Shown here one piece after another: positions 51,456-61,784 of a DNA stretch of 64,000 bases (its first letter is position 1; every line of letters starts with the position of its first letter). This DNA is from JBGOTP01 sp963717075. Its GTDB lineage: Bacteria; Acidobacteriota; Vicinamibacteria; Vicinamibacterales; CAVVIG01. The notes below the pieces were generated by a model that saw nothing but the letters and a program-made list of their open reading frames with translations, was not told the DNA's origin and made no database searches. The stretch is from positions 992,001-1,056,000 of the forward strand of contig CAVQVI010000034.1 in the NCBI GenBank assembly GCA_963717075.1, read 5' to 3'. A program made the position numbers and the translations under genes.

Positions 51456-54071
51456 ATGACGCTCAGTGCCAGTACCCGTGTCGGGCCGTACGAAATCCTG
51501 TCCGCCCTTGGCGCCGGCGGGATGGGTGAGGTGTATCGCGCGCGAGATACGAAGCTACATCGCGACGTCGCGATCAAGGTCCTGCCCGAGCTGTTCACCA
51601 AGGATGCGGAACGGCTCGCGCGCTTCGAGCGGGAGGCGCACGTCCTCGCCACTCTCAATCATCCGAACATCGCAGCCATCTACGGTCTCGAGGACTCGGA
51701 TGGCCTTCGGGCGCTCGTGCTGGAACTGGTCGAGGGGCCGACGCTGGCCGACCGGATCGCGCAAGGTCCGATCGCGATCCATGAGGCACTTCCCATCGCG
51801 AAGCAGATGGCCGAGGCGCTCGAAGCGGCGCACGAGCGGGGGATCATTCACCGCGATCTGAAGCCCGCGAATATCAAGGTGCGGCCGGATGGTACCGTGA
51901 AGATCCTCGACTTTGGTCTCGCCAAGGCGATGGAACCTGCGGGCGCAACGTCAGCGGGCCCGTCGCAGTCGCCGACCATGACGACGCCTGCAATGACGCA
52001 TGCCGGTGTGATCCTCGGGACGGCGGCCTACATGAGCCCGGAGCAGGCCCGCGGCCTCGAGGCCGATCGCACGACGGATATCTGGGCATTCGGCTGTGTC
52101 CTCTACGAGATGCTCGTCGGCCGCCCGGCGTTTGCCGGTGGCTCGGTCGCCGAAGTGTTGAGTGAGGTGCTGAAGTCAGAACCAGACTGGAAACCGTTGC
52201 CGGAAGAGATCTCTGCCTCGGTGCGTCGGCTGCTGCGTCGGTGTCTCAAGAAAGACCGGCGCGAGCGGCTGCAAGACATCGGTGACGCGCGGCTCGAACT
52301 GCTCGAGCCAGACGAAGCGGTGGTCGCAGGTCGGCCACCAGCGGCTCATCATCCGCTCGTGCCTTGGATCCTGAGTGGCGCGTTGGCTGTGGCGCTGGGA
52401 GCGGCGATCGTGACGCGGCCGGCAGTGCCTCCCCGCGCGGAAGGGGTCGAGACACGTCTGGAGATCGCTACGCCGCCGACGCTCGACGCAAACGCGTTGG
52501 CGCTGTCGCCCGATGGCCGAAAGCTCGTGTTCTCCGCGACCACTGAACGCGGTACACAGCTCTGGCTGCGGTCGCTGGAGGACTTCAGGGCAGTGCCCCT
52601 GCCTGGCACCGACGACGGACGTGTCCCGTTCTGGGCGCCCGACAGTCAGACCCTTGGATTCTTCGCCGACGGGAAGATCAAGAGGTTGAATCCGGACGGA
52701 TCAATCAGGAATCTCGTCAATGTCCCGTTCGGGTGGGGCGCGGTCTGGGGCACTGACGGAACCATCCTCTATGCACCGACTGCCTTTTCGACACTGCTTC
52801 GCGTCGCGGCCTCCGGCAGCGCTGCGACGCGAGTCACGACGCTCGAGCCGTCTGTCTTCGGCCACACATGGCCACACCTCCTACCGGATGAAAGGCACGT
52901 TGCTTTTGCTGCAGGCGGGTCGCCGAACGTGGCGGGCATCTACATCGGCGATGTGGAGACTGGCAAATCAAGCCGCCTCCTCGACGTCAGCGTTACGCAA
53001 GGACCGCGGTTCATGGCGGGTCATCTATTGTTCACGACTGGCGGCAAGCTCGTGGCCCAGCCGTTCGACATGGGTCGCTTGGTCACCACCGGAGAAGCGT
53101 TTCTCGTGGCAGAAGGCGCCGCCGGCGCGCCTACTGTGTCCCAAGTCGGCGCACTGGCCTTTCGGACCGGCTCGGCCGTCAATCAGCGCCAATTCGTGTG
53201 GTTCGATCGATCGGGCGGAAGGGTTGCGGCGGTCGGCGAGGCCGATCCCGGAAATCCGGCCAATCCTACGCTGTCACCAGACGGAAAACAGGTGGCACAG
53301 AATCGAATGGGAGACATCTGGACGTTGGATCTGGCGCGAGGCCTGCTCAACCGCCTCACGACGCACGATGCCATCGAGAACTTTCCCGTGTGGTCGCCTG
53401 ATGGAAGACGAATGGTGTTTGGGTCATCGAGAGACGGCGTCCTGAACCTGTTTGTCAGAACTCTCGCCTCCGGCGTCGAAGAACCCCTTCTGGTCAGCGG
53501 CCAGATTAAGGATCCCGAAGACTGGTCGCGCGACGGGCGGTTTCTCCTCTATCGGAGCGTCGATCCCGGCACCGGCAACGATCTCTGGGTACTGCCCATG
53601 GATCCGCGGGGGGAACCTTTCCCCTTTGCGCGAACGTCTTTTGACGAACGCGCGGGTGAGTTCTCACCCAACGGGCGGTACGTGGCCTATCAATCGGACG
53701 AGTCCGGGCGATTCGAGGTTTATCTTCAGCCTTTCCCTGGGCCTGGCCAGAAGACCGTGGTTTCCGCGAACGGTGGCACTCAGGTCCGCTGGCGCGGCGA
53801 TGGCAAGGAGCTTTTCTATGTGGCAGCAGACGGCCGCTTAATGGCTGTGCCGGTCAAGACTCGCCCTGGTGAATCGCTGGACGTGGGCAACCCGAGCCCG
53901 CTGTTCTTGACCCACATCGGCGGAGGCCTTCAGAGCATCAACAGCCGCCAGTACGTCGTGTCACCTGACGGCCAGCGATTCCTGATGAACACTATGGTCG
54001 AGACGGCTGCGTCGCCGATCGCGGTCATCCTGAACTGGTCCCCCAAGCGCGCCCAAACTGCCAAGCCGTGA
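51456..54071 (+). CDS. Transmembrane Ser/Thr protein kinase with TolB/WD40-like propeller
   Basis: 871-aa sensor kinase. ATG 51456 gives the paralogue-like start STRVGPYEILSALGAGGMGE. Kinase motifs: VAIK lysine, HRDLKPANIK, DFGLAKAMEP, MSPEQARG, DIWAFG. Transmembrane helix near residue 305 (LVPWILSGALAVALGAAIV), then propeller blades SPDGRKLVF, FWAPDSQTLGFF, SPDGKQVAQ, VWSPDGRRMVFGS and EFSPNGRYVAYQSDESG. The equivalent position after DFGLAK holds GATSAGPSQSPTM, without the REP-derived insert. It lies directly downstream of the STAS gene and upstream of another kinase. Confidence 0.9.
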   Translation: MTLSASTRVGPYEILSALGAGGMGEVYRARDTKLHRDVAIKVLPELFTKDAERLARFEREAHVLATLNHPNIAAIYGLEDSDGLRALVLELVEGPTLADRIAQGPIAIHEALPIAKQMAEALEAAHERGIIHRDLKPANIKVRPDGTVKILDFGLAKAMEPAGATSAGPSQSPTMTTPAMTHAGVILGTAAYMSPEQARGLEADRTTDIWAFGCVLYEMLVGRPAFAGGSVAEVLSEVLKSEPDWKPLPEEISASVRRLLRRCLKKDRRERLQDIGDARLELLEPDEAVVAGRPPAAHHPLVPWILSGALAVALGAAIVTRPAVPPRAEGVETRLEIATPPTLDANALALSPDGRKLVFSATTERGTQLWLRSLEDFRAVPLPGTDDGRVPFWAPDSQTLGFFADGKIKRLNPDGSIRNLVNVPFGWGAVWGTDGTILYAPTAFSTLLRVAASGSAATRVTTLEPSVFGHTWPHLLPDERHVAFAAGGSPNVAGIYIGDVETGKSSRLLDVSVTQGPRFMAGHLLFTTGGKLVAQPFDMGRLVTTGEAFLVAEGAAGAPTVSQVGALAFRTGSAVNQRQFVWFDRSGGRVAAVGEADPGNPANPTLSPDGKQVAQNRMGDIWTLDLARGLLNRLTTHDAIENFPVWSPDGRRMVFGSSRDGVLNLFVRTLASGVEEPLLVSGQIKDPEDWSRDGRFLLYRSVDPGTGNDLWVLPMDPRGEPFPFARTSFDERAGEFSPNGRYVAYQSDESGRFEVYLQPFPGPGQKTVVSANGGTQVRWRGDGKELFYVAADGRLMAVPVKTRPGESLDVGNPSPLFLTHIGGGLQSINSRQYVVSPDGQRFLMNTMVETAASPIAVILNWSPKRAQTAKP

Positions 54072-54271
54072 GTCAATCGTAGGTGGATCCTCATAGGGCC
54101 TGCTGATGTTGACCGGCGCCTCTGTCAGTTCCTCCGCTCATTGAGCACGTTGAACACCGAAAGATCATATGAGTATCGACACACTCCACCAACGCGACTT
54201 CCTGGCGATTTCGTACGGAGACATACCCTACCGGCACAAAAGTTTCCGCTACCGATAACGCCATTCCCGCC

Positions 54272-54277
54272 TACAAT
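54272..54277 (+). promoter_or_regulatory. TACAAT -10 box of the kinase at 54292
   Basis: CGCCTACAATTCGCGTGT here versus CGCCTACAATCGGCGTGT before the kinase at 3104: same box, same context, ATG after 14 versus 15 nt. Confidence 0.55.
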
Positions 54278-54291
54278 TCGCGTGTTCCCAC

Positions 54292-57018
54292 ATGCAGCTC
54301 CTTCCCGGCACGCGGGTCGGTGCCTATGAGATTCTGTCTGCCCTCGGCGCCGGTGGGATGGGGGAGGTCTATCGTGCGCACGACGAGAGGCTCAATCGTG
54401 GCGTGGCCCTCAAAATTCTCCCAGCTTCTGTCTCATTCAATCCGGAACGTGTTGCTCGCTTCAAACGGGAAGCGCAGGTCCTTGCCTCGCTGAGTCACCC
54501 GAACATTGCGATCGTTCACGGTTTTGAGCACGCGGATGGAATTGAAGCGTTGGTGATGGAGCTGGCTGAGGGACCAACGCTGGCCGAGCGGATCGCGCAA
54601 GGTCCAATCGCGATCCATGAGGCACTTCCCATCGCGAAGCAGATCGCCGAGGCGTTGGAGGCGGCACACGAGCAGGGCATCATTCACCGTGATCTGAAGC
54701 CCGCCAACATCAAGTTGCGATCGGATGCCACGGTCAAGGTGCTGGATTTCGGATTGGCGAAAGTCCTCGAGCCGCTGCCTACGGAGATCCTCGACGTCAC
54801 CACATCACCCACCATCACGTCGCCCGCGATGATGACCGGCGTCGGCATCATTCTCGGGACCGCCGCGTACATGGCGCCCGAGCAGGCCAAGGGGCGTCCA
54901 GCCGACAAGCGCAGCGACGTATGGGCGTTCGGCTGCGTGCTCTACGAGATGCTCGCCGGGAAACGCGCCTTCGAGGGCGAAGACGTCAGCGACACCCTGG
55001 CGATGGTGCTCAAGGGTGAGCCGAAGTGGGACGCGCTACCCGCCGCGACACCGCCAGCCATTCATAGTCTGCTGCACCGCTGCCTGCGAAAGGATCAGAG
55101 GCGGCGGTTACAGAGCGTGGGCGACGCGCGCCTCGAGATCGACGATGCGCTCGTACAGCCGGACGGCAGCGATGTCACAACCGACACGCTATCATCGAGA
55201 CCATCGCGAAGGGTGGAACGTCTCGCGTGGGCCGCCGCAACCGCAGCAGGAGTTTTGCTGATCGGTCTGGTTGCCCTCACGTGGGCGCACCTCCACACAA
55301 CGGCAGACGGCCCACCGCTGCATTTGTCCATCGCTCTTCCCGATGACGCTGAGGTGGGAAGTCTGGCGCTCTCCCCCGATGGCCGGTCCGTCGTCTTAGC
55401 GGCGGCGATCGGGGGCGCCTATCAACTGTGGATTCGGAAGCTCGACTCCACCGAGTTGCGGCCGTTGTCAGGAACGGCATTGGCCCGCCTGCCTTTCTGG
55501 TCGCCGGATAGCCGCTCGATCGGCTTCTTCGCCGATCGCAAGCTCAAAACGATAGCCGCGACAGGCGGCCCGAGCCGCGTCCTCTGCGAGCTCATTGCTG
55601 TCGGCGGCGGAGGAACCTGGAGTCGTGACGGCACGATCCTGTTTGGGCTCACATCGCTCGGGGGGCAGATTTACCGAGTGCAAGCGACCGGTGGCGAGTG
55701 CGAGCCGCTGACCAAACCGGAGGGCGGAAGCGCTCACTCATTACCGGAATTCCTGCCTGATGGGCGTCATTTCTTCTACCTCGTCACCCTGGGAAACGAG
55801 TCCACGCGCGGGGTGTATGTGGCGTCGCTCGACGACCCGCATGGAGAGCGCGTGGTGAGGGATCAGTCAAGCGTCGCGTACGTCTCGCCATCGCGGAGTC
55901 AGCCGCACGGCTTTCTGCTGTTCCTGCGCGAGAGCACGTTGATGGCACAACCGTTCGACGCCAGGACGCTTCATGCCGTGGGTGACGCAGTCCCGGTAAC
56001 CAGCCACGCGTCGCAAAGCCAAGGCGCTTCCCAGATGGCGGCATCCACCAGCGCAAGCGGGACCGTGGTATTTCTGGCGAACGGTCCTTTTTCCAGTGCG
56101 GGTCAACAGCTCGCGTGGTTCGCGCGCGGGGGGAAAGAGCTGGCCAAGGTTGGCGCGCAACGCCGGATGAGCGGAGTGGCCCTGGCGCCCGACGACAAGA
56201 CTGTCCTGGTAGGCTCTGAGCCGGGTGACCCCGCAGGCAGTCAGTGGTTGATCGATCTTGGACTCGGGCGGAACATGAGCAGCCGTTTCAGCCCTCCCGG
56301 CGCAGTCGGCGTGCCCGTCTGGTCCCCGGATAGCAAGCGGGTGGCGATAGGTCGTCTCCAACCGGGCAGCTCGGTGGACGATTTGTACTGGAAGGATGTC
56401 GGAAGCACTGATGAGACCATCGTTCTCAAGAATGACAACCGCAAATACCCTTCCGATTGGTCCCGTGATGGCCGGTATCTCATCTACACAGAGCTTGATC
56501 CCAAGACCGGACCCGATATCTGGGCGCTGGACGTATCGGATGCCTCCGCGGTGCCGAAACCGTTTGCATTTGTACGAACGCCGTTCACAGAGAGCCAGGG
56601 CCAGATCTCACCGGATGGGCACTGGCTAGCGTATGTGTCAGACGAATCAGGCCAGTTCGAGGTGTACGTTCGGCCATTTCCGTCGGGCAATGGTCGGTGG
56701 CTCGTGTCGAATGCGGGCGGTCGTGACCCACGCTGGCGACGTGATGGAAAGGAATTGTTTTATCTCGAGGGAACTACCGGACGCTATCGGCTGATGACAC
56801 TGTCAACAACAATGACCGGCTCCTCAGCGCCCATGTTCGATTTGCCGACGCCGATCTTCGAATTGCGCACGCGTGCCATCCTCCCCCCGTTAAACATTTT
56901 TGCCTACGCGCCTTCGGGGGACGGCGAGCGGTTCCTCTTCCAGAGGTTTCCGTCCGATGTTCACCCGACGCTCGACGTGCTCATGAACTGGCAGACGATG
57001 TTACCGGCGGGGTCGTGA
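54292..57018 (+). CDS. Transmembrane Ser/Thr protein kinase with TolB/WD40-like propeller
   Basis: 908-aa sensor kinase. GTRVGAYEILSALGAGGMGE start, VALK lysine, HRDLKPANIK, DFGLAKVLEP, MAPEQAKG (Ala for Ser), DVWAFG. Transmembrane helix near 305 (AWAAATAAGVLLIGLVALTW). Propeller blades LSPDGRSVVLA, FWSPDSRSIGFF, VWSPDSKRVAIG, QISPDGHWLAYVSDESG. N-terminal region is closest by eye to the kinase at 3104, whose promoter box it also shares. The next, truncated kinase begins only 4 nt after its stop, so they form one transcription unit. Confidence 0.9.
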   Translation: MQLLPGTRVGAYEILSALGAGGMGEVYRAHDERLNRGVALKILPASVSFNPERVARFKREAQVLASLSHPNIAIVHGFEHADGIEALVMELAEGPTLAERIAQGPIAIHEALPIAKQIAEALEAAHEQGIIHRDLKPANIKLRSDATVKVLDFGLAKVLEPLPTEILDVTTSPTITSPAMMTGVGIILGTAAYMAPEQAKGRPADKRSDVWAFGCVLYEMLAGKRAFEGEDVSDTLAMVLKGEPKWDALPAATPPAIHSLLHRCLRKDQRRRLQSVGDARLEIDDALVQPDGSDVTTDTLSSRPSRRVERLAWAAATAAGVLLIGLVALTWAHLHTTADGPPLHLSIALPDDAEVGSLALSPDGRSVVLAAAIGGAYQLWIRKLDSTELRPLSGTALARLPFWSPDSRSIGFFADRKLKTIAATGGPSRVLCELIAVGGGGTWSRDGTILFGLTSLGGQIYRVQATGGECEPLTKPEGGSAHSLPEFLPDGRHFFYLVTLGNESTRGVYVASLDDPHGERVVRDQSSVAYVSPSRSQPHGFLLFLRESTLMAQPFDARTLHAVGDAVPVTSHASQSQGASQMAASTSASGTVVFLANGPFSSAGQQLAWFARGGKELAKVGAQRRMSGVALAPDDKTVLVGSEPGDPAGSQWLIDLGLGRNMSSRFSPPGAVGVPVWSPDSKRVAIGRLQPGSSVDDLYWKDVGSTDETIVLKNDNRKYPSDWSRDGRYLIYTELDPKTGPDIWALDVSDASAVPKPFAFVRTPFTESQGQISPDGHWLAYVSDESGQFEVYVRPFPSGNGRWLVSNAGGRDPRWRRDGKELFYLEGTTGRYRLMTLSTTMTGSSAPMFDLPTPIFELRTRAILPPLNIFAYAPSGDGERFLFQRFPSDVHPTLDVLMNWQTMLPAGS

Positions 57019-57022
57019 TTGG

Positions 57023-57541
57023 ATGCCGCTAAATCAAGGGAGCCGTCTCGGCCCTTACGAGATCCTGTGTGCCCTCGGGGCCGGCGGGATGGGTGAAGTC
57101 TATAAAGTTCGCGACAGGCGTCTCGATCGCACGGTGGCGATCAAAATCTTGCCTGAGACGCTCGCCGGCGACCCGGAGTTTCGCGAGCGCTTCGACCGCG
57201 AGGCTCGCGCGATCGGGGCCCTGACGCATCCCCACATCTGTGCGCTCTATGACGTCGGCCATGAGGATAGGACGGCCTTCCTCGTGATGGAGCATCTCGA
57301 GGGGCAGACCCTGGCGGTGCGCCTGAAGCGGGGCGCCCTGACGGTCGATGAAGCCCTGCGCATTGGTATTCAAATCGGTTCGGCGCTCGACGCCGCACAC
57401 CGCGCGGGCATCGTCCATCGGGACCTGAAACCCGCAAACATCGTCCTGACCAGGACGGGCGCCAAGTCGTTGGATTTTCGGCTTGGCGAAAGACGCGACA
57501 GAAATTCTACACAGCAGCGTGTTCCGGTCGAAGTCGCTTAG
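57023..57541 (+). pseudogene. Truncated Ser/Thr kinase with frameshift in the DFG motif
   Basis: The N-terminal kinase lobe is normal (LGPYEILCALGAGGMGEVYK, VAIK lysine, MEHLEGQTLAVRLK, HRDLKPANIV). At the DFG position one extra base turns DFGLAKDATE into DFRLGERRDR. The frame stops at 57541 and no P+1 loop, C-lobe, transmembrane helix or propeller follows. A second frame after the shift gives GLAKDATEILHSSVF for a few codons only. Inactivated by both insertion and 3' deletion. Confidence 0.82.
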
Positions 57542-57850
57542 AACGTTTGCAGAAAAGAAGAGGAAGGGTTACGTGCGTCGAACGGGGATGTCGCCACCAG
57601 CCATCTCTGGAATCGAACGCTCAGGTATCACCTTTTCAGGAAGCGTTAAGGGCGTGCCGATTGTTCTGTTGGCCGCCGATGAAGCCGCCTGGCTCGGTGT
57701 GAACGTCGTCTCCGTGGTAAATCTCGCGCGGATGCTCTGCGGTGTCGTTGACGGAGGCGTCGAAAGTGTGCGAAGGGCGCGAAACGGATCCTTCTGCCCC
57801 TCCATGTCGAGTTCTGATGGTTGCGCCCTTCGATCCAGCACACGTGCAGG
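57542..57850. other. Region without a supported gene
   Basis: Sequence after the truncated kinase. Frames on both strands lack starts and family motifs. Probably a deletion junction between the kinase remnant and the methyltransferase. Confidence 0.35.
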
Positions 57851-58735
57851 TCACGGGCCCGGCGGCGTCGATCTCGCTCGACTTGGCCGCAGACGTCGTG
57901 AACAACGGTTCGCCCATGCCACAGCTGGCGGTTGCGCAGAATGGAACGCTCGTCGACGCGCTGCCAGACGGCGCATCGTCGCTCCTGTGTCTTTGACGAT
58001 CGCAAAGTTGACCTTCCCGGCTTCAACAAGACCCGTCTCAATTTCACGCTCGTCGCACAGACGATCTAAGAACACCTTCCAACTCTCCGGACTCCAGAAA
58101 TTGATGTGGCCTGCAAATGTATCAATACGACCGTTGGGAACTGTTAGCAGCGCCACGCCGTAAGGCTTGATCATGCGCACGATCGTCTTGAAGGCGTTCT
58201 CCGGATGCAGAAGGTGTTCGAGAACTTCCGTGCAAAAGATGATGTCGAATTGACCTGGAACAACATCGCGGCAGAGATCAATGGAGCAGAAGTGTGCGCC
58301 TGGCATTACGCGACGAGCCACGTCCAATGCCGCATCTGAGTAGTCAAGGCCGGTGAGGGAAGCGGGCGTCGAGATGTTCGCAACGTACTGGAGCACATGC
58401 CCAGTTCCACAACCGACGTCCGCGATATGGCGTCCGTTGTAGTCGATTCCTTTGACCGGCAGCAATTCGACGACTTCGTGAAAGAACTGCAGCCGGCTCG
58501 GGTCCAGATACGCGTCTACGTACTTGGGATCGGAATAGAACTCGTTCATCCTCGCCCGCGTGTTGTGATCAATCGCCGAAGCGATGGGCATGCCTTGAGC
58601 GTTTGCACCTAATACATGTGGGGACGACAGCACGGCCGGATTCAATCGGCGGATCTCCAGTCCAAACCGTGACAACATCTTCTTCACGATGTTGCTAATC
58701 CATCTGAGTGCGCCCGACTGAGAACGTGGGTTCAT
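57851..58735 (-). CDS. SAM-dependent class I methyltransferase
   Basis: Methyltransferase with SAM motif I HIADVGCGTGHVLQYVA (about residue 105), post-I LTGLDYSDAALDVARR, motif DIIFCTEVLEHLLHPENAF and TVPNGRIDTFAGHINFW, as in UbiG-like and sugar/polysaccharide methyltransferases. The N-terminal ~70 residues carry a basic helix. After NFAIVKDT (about residue 252) the sequence becomes Arg/Pro-rich, so the true C-terminus has probably been lost by a frameshift or deletion near 57985. It lies 3 nt downstream of the exporter ATPase on the same strand; a role in modifying or capping the exported glycan is inferred. Confidence 0.75.
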   Translation of the reverse strand: MNPRSQSGALRWISNIVKKMLSRFGLEIRRLNPAVLSSPHVLGANAQGMPIASAIDHNTRARMNEFYSDPKYVDAYLDPSRLQFFHEVVELLPVKGIDYNGRHIADVGCGTGHVLQYVANISTPASLTGLDYSDAALDVARRVMPGAHFCSIDLCRDVVPGQFDIIFCTEVLEHLLHPENAFKTIVRMIKPYGVALLTVPNGRIDTFAGHINFWSPESWKVFLDRLCDEREIETGLVEAGKVNFAIVKDTGATMRRLAARRRAFHSAQPPAVAWANRCSRRLRPSRARSTPPGP

Positions 58736-58738
58736 CGA

Positions 58739-60034
58739 TTAGACGTTCGCCTCTACGGTCAGGGTGGATACTTGGAAACGTGAGCGAACCAGGAAGTGTC
58801 CCTGACTGGACGGAACCAGACGGCCTGTGCCGAAGAAATCGCTGGGTTCGACATCGAACGCGCCGGCATTCTGGACCCAGTCCGAAATGGTCCCACTCAC
58901 TCTCGAGCAGAGCGTGAAGTGATAAGGGCCTGGCACAAGCGGTAACTCGTCGAAACACAGGTCCACATGGGAGAGCCCTGTCGGAAGTGTGAGCGGCCAC
59001 TCGTGGGCGATGTCCGAACTCACCATCATGATCCGCTGTCCCATGTCCTCGTCGATCCCTACGGCGATCTGAACGTTGCGTTGCTCGATGCCCGTCTTGT
59101 TCTCGACGGTCAGTCTCAATCGGCAACGTTGTCCGCTGAAGTACCCCGGGACAGGACGCCCGAAATCATCGAGCAACTGAATGTCACAAAACCGGAGTCG
59201 CCCGTCGCCCTCCCTGTCTGTCCGGTCCGAGAGATCAGTCTGAGAGGTCTTAGCGAGAGACGCCAGGTATTGCGCCAGGACTTCCCGGTTCGATCCTTGC
59301 GCCGTCAATCGTCCGCGCTCCAGCAAGAGCGCCGTCGGACAGAGATTCTCGATCGCGGCGATGTTGTGACTGACAAAGAGGATGGTGCGACCGCCTCTGG
59401 CGGCTTCGCTCATCTTCCCGAGACATTTCTTTTGAAACGCCACGTCCCCGACAGCGAGCACCTCATCGACGAGCAGAATGTCCGGTTCGAGGTGAGCCGC
59501 AACGGCAAACGCCAGGCGCACATACATGCCCGAGCTGTAGCGTTTGACGGGCGTATCGACGAACTCGTCGATCTCGGCAAAAGCAATGATCTCGTCGAGC
59601 TTGCGCCGGATTTCGGTCTTCGTCATGCCCAGGATGGCGCCATTGAGAAAGATGTTCTCCCGACCGCTGAGCTCCGGATGGAAGCCGGTACCGACTTCGA
59701 GCAGCGTCGCCAGCCGGCCTTTCATCCGCACACGGCCGGCCGATGGAGCTGTGAGCTGGGACAGGATCTTGAGCAGCGTACTTTTTCCCGCGCCGTTGCG
59801 GCCGATGATACCGAGCACCTGCCCTTCGCTGACGTCGAAGCTGACGTCCTTCAGCGCCCAGAACTCGTCGCTGGCGCGCCAGGCGCGTGGTTGCTCTCCA
59901 ACTTTCAACAAGGGATCGGGCTTGCCTCGGACTTTCGCCCACCAGCGCGAGACGTCGTCGGCGAGCGTTGCGCTGCCGATCGTGCCCAGCCGATACGACT
60001 TGCTCAAATGCTCGATGGATATCGCAGTACTCAA
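58739..60034 (-). CDS. Polysaccharide ABC exporter ATP-binding protein (Wzt/TagH type)
   Basis: 431-aa ATPase. Walker A GIIGRNGAGKSTLLK (about 78), Q-loop region, signature RYSSGMYVRLAFAVAA, Walker B DILLVDEVLAVGD, switch His in LFVSHNIAAIE. The C-terminal ~170 residues (FCDIQLLDDFGRPVPGYFSG...HFTLCSRVSG) form a Wzt-type beta-sandwich that reads the terminal modification of the glycan. This extended form is used in O-antigen or capsule export. Its start overlaps the permease stop by 4 nt. Confidence 0.9.
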   Translation of the reverse strand: MSTAISIEHLSKSYRLGTIGSATLADDVSRWWAKVRGKPDPLLKVGEQPRAWRASDEFWALKDVSFDVSEGQVLGIIGRNGAGKSTLLKILSQLTAPSAGRVRMKGRLATLLEVGTGFHPELSGRENIFLNGAILGMTKTEIRRKLDEIIAFAEIDEFVDTPVKRYSSGMYVRLAFAVAAHLEPDILLVDEVLAVGDVAFQKKCLGKMSEAARGGRTILFVSHNIAAIENLCPTALLLERGRLTAQGSNREVLAQYLASLAKTSQTDLSDRTDREGDGRLRFCDIQLLDDFGRPVPGYFSGQRCRLRLTVENKTGIEQRNVQIAVGIDEDMGQRIMMVSSDIAHEWPLTLPTGLSHVDLCFDELPLVPGPYHFTLCSRVSGTISDWVQNAGAFDVEPSDFFGTGRLVPSSQGHFLVRSRFQVSTLTVEANV

Positions 60035-60916
60035 ATCGTGTCCATGAAGGTGCGCTCGACGTGCGTGAAGAGCGTGAGGCCAACGAGCAGGATCGCCACC
60101 ATGCCGGCCAGGCTGGCGCCCACGTGCCAGAGCTCGACGCTGCCGGCGCCCAGGAAGCCCAACCGGAAACCTTCGATTATCGGAGTGAGGGGGTTACAGC
60201 GGACGATCCATTGGTAGCGTGCCGGCACGGACGACACCGGGTAGATGATTGGTGTCGCGTACATGAGGAGCTGCACGCCGAACCCGACCAGATTCGCCAG
60301 GTCGCGATACCGCGTCGTGAGTGCCGACACAATGACGCCTCCGCCGAGGCCATAGCCGGCCAGCATGACGACGAGGAGCGGCGAGAGCAACACCCACGGT
60401 GTGACGTGAATGGAGATGCCACTGATGGCGTAACCCGCCAGGAGCAGCAGGAAAATGCCCGCTCGAACGGCCAGCGTGATGAGGTTTGAGATGACGACCG
60501 AGACAGGAATTCCCAACCGGTGAAAGTACACCTTCCCGAGAAGCGGCGCATTGAAGACAAACGTATTCGATGTCCTCTCGAGGGTATTCGCGAAGTAGGT
60601 CCAGGGCACCGTTCCCGCCATGTAAAACAGGAAGGCCGGTGTTCCATCCGTCGAAAGGCCGACCACGCGGTTGAAAATAAGGGTGAAGGTGAGCGTCGTG
60701 AGCAAAGGTTGGATCACGTGCCATGCGGGACCCAGAATCGTCTGCTTGTACGCAGAGACGAAATCTCGCCACACGAACAGGCCGATGAGATCGCGAGACC
60801 TCCAGAGCTGGCCGAGTCGCCAATCCAGCCACCCTGCTGTGAGGTGTCAGAACGGTCGTCCACGCTTCCTGCATTTCAGATCGCGTGGAATTGCGAAGAG
60901 CTGCCTCGCTCGTCAT
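60031..60916 (-). pseudogene. ABC-2 type polysaccharide export permease (Wzm-like), one frameshift
   Basis: Membrane partner of the ATPase, ~294 aa after removing one base near 60838. ATG 60916 opens MTSEAALRNSTRSEMQ to VLTPHSR. The next frame continues WLDWRLGQLWRSRDLIGLFV and RDFVSAYKQTILGPAWHVIQ, the hallmark Wzm segment. Six hydrophobic helices follow (LTTLTFTLIFNRVVGL, LITLAVRAGIFLLLLAGYA, WVLLSPLLVVMLAGYGLGGG, LMYATPIIYPVSSVP and others). The shift is in the cytoplasmic N-terminus; an internal start at 60774 would lose about 45 residues. Confidence 0.82.
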
Positions 60917-61784
60917 TTTCAGAATGTCATAAACGGGTTTCAGCCACTCCTTTGAAGCAGCGCGACGTCGAGGGTTAGCTGCAAAAGGAAGACCATTGCG
61001 GCCGCGCATGCCAACGGCCAGAAAACAGTCACAAAATCGCATCCGCCGAGCAAAATTCCTGTCGACCAGAGCACTTCAAGCGGCGGATTGAGTCGGAGTC
61101 GCCGAATTGACTTAAGACGATAGGAAAACATTACACGATAGGAAACACTACGGCCGTCTCGCGGTACCCGCGACTGTGGCTTCGAACCAAACGCTTGGAG
61201 GCGCGCAGCGCGGACATGCCATCAACGGAAGCTCTTCGGCCGCACGCACCCGATCGCGTGCAGTCAAGATGTGTTGTCGCGCCTTCGAGGAACGTTTGCG
61301 TTCGCACGACGCACTCCTCGTCGCCCTTCAGTTCCGACCTGGACGCCCGTGGCCGTCGTTGCGATCAGGGCAACACATCTTCAAAAAGAAGCGACAAGCC
61401 GCAGCTCATCCACGTCGGTGAAGCTCTTGTGAGAAATTGGCTCCACGGTCCGGACGATGGCATTGGAGCACCTGTGGTGAACAGAACGGCCGTGATGCGC
61501 CCCCGCGGTTAACCCGTTCGCATGAAGAACGGCGGGAATCGTTCCACAGTGCCAGTCCGAGTCAGCTGGACAGTTTCGACTGCATCCCCATGCTTGTGGA
61601 ACAGCCGCGCGATTTCGTCAAGCAATCTTGACGGTTTGGGTCGCTGTTTCGCAAGCATGCTTGCGGAAATCTTGCGCAGAGCGTTCGTCACCCAGGCGAT
61701 TTTTCTTGCACGCAAGAAGAAAGTGGGGCCGCGCGCCTGTCCCGAGACGCGTGCGTGTGTCTTCGTCGTCGTCTGACTTAGCCT
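60917..61784. other. Long region with only doubtful small frames
   Basis: No firm gene in 868 bases. 60940-61131 (minus) could encode 63 aa with two hydrophobic stretches (VLWSTGILLGGCDFVTVFW, AAAMVFLLQLTLDVALL). 61509-61715 (minus) could encode a basic 68-aa peptide (NALRKISASMLAKQRPKPS). Neither has a convincing start signal. A perfect 16-bp palindrome CGCAAGCATGCTTGCG lies at 61649-61664. Confidence 0.35.
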
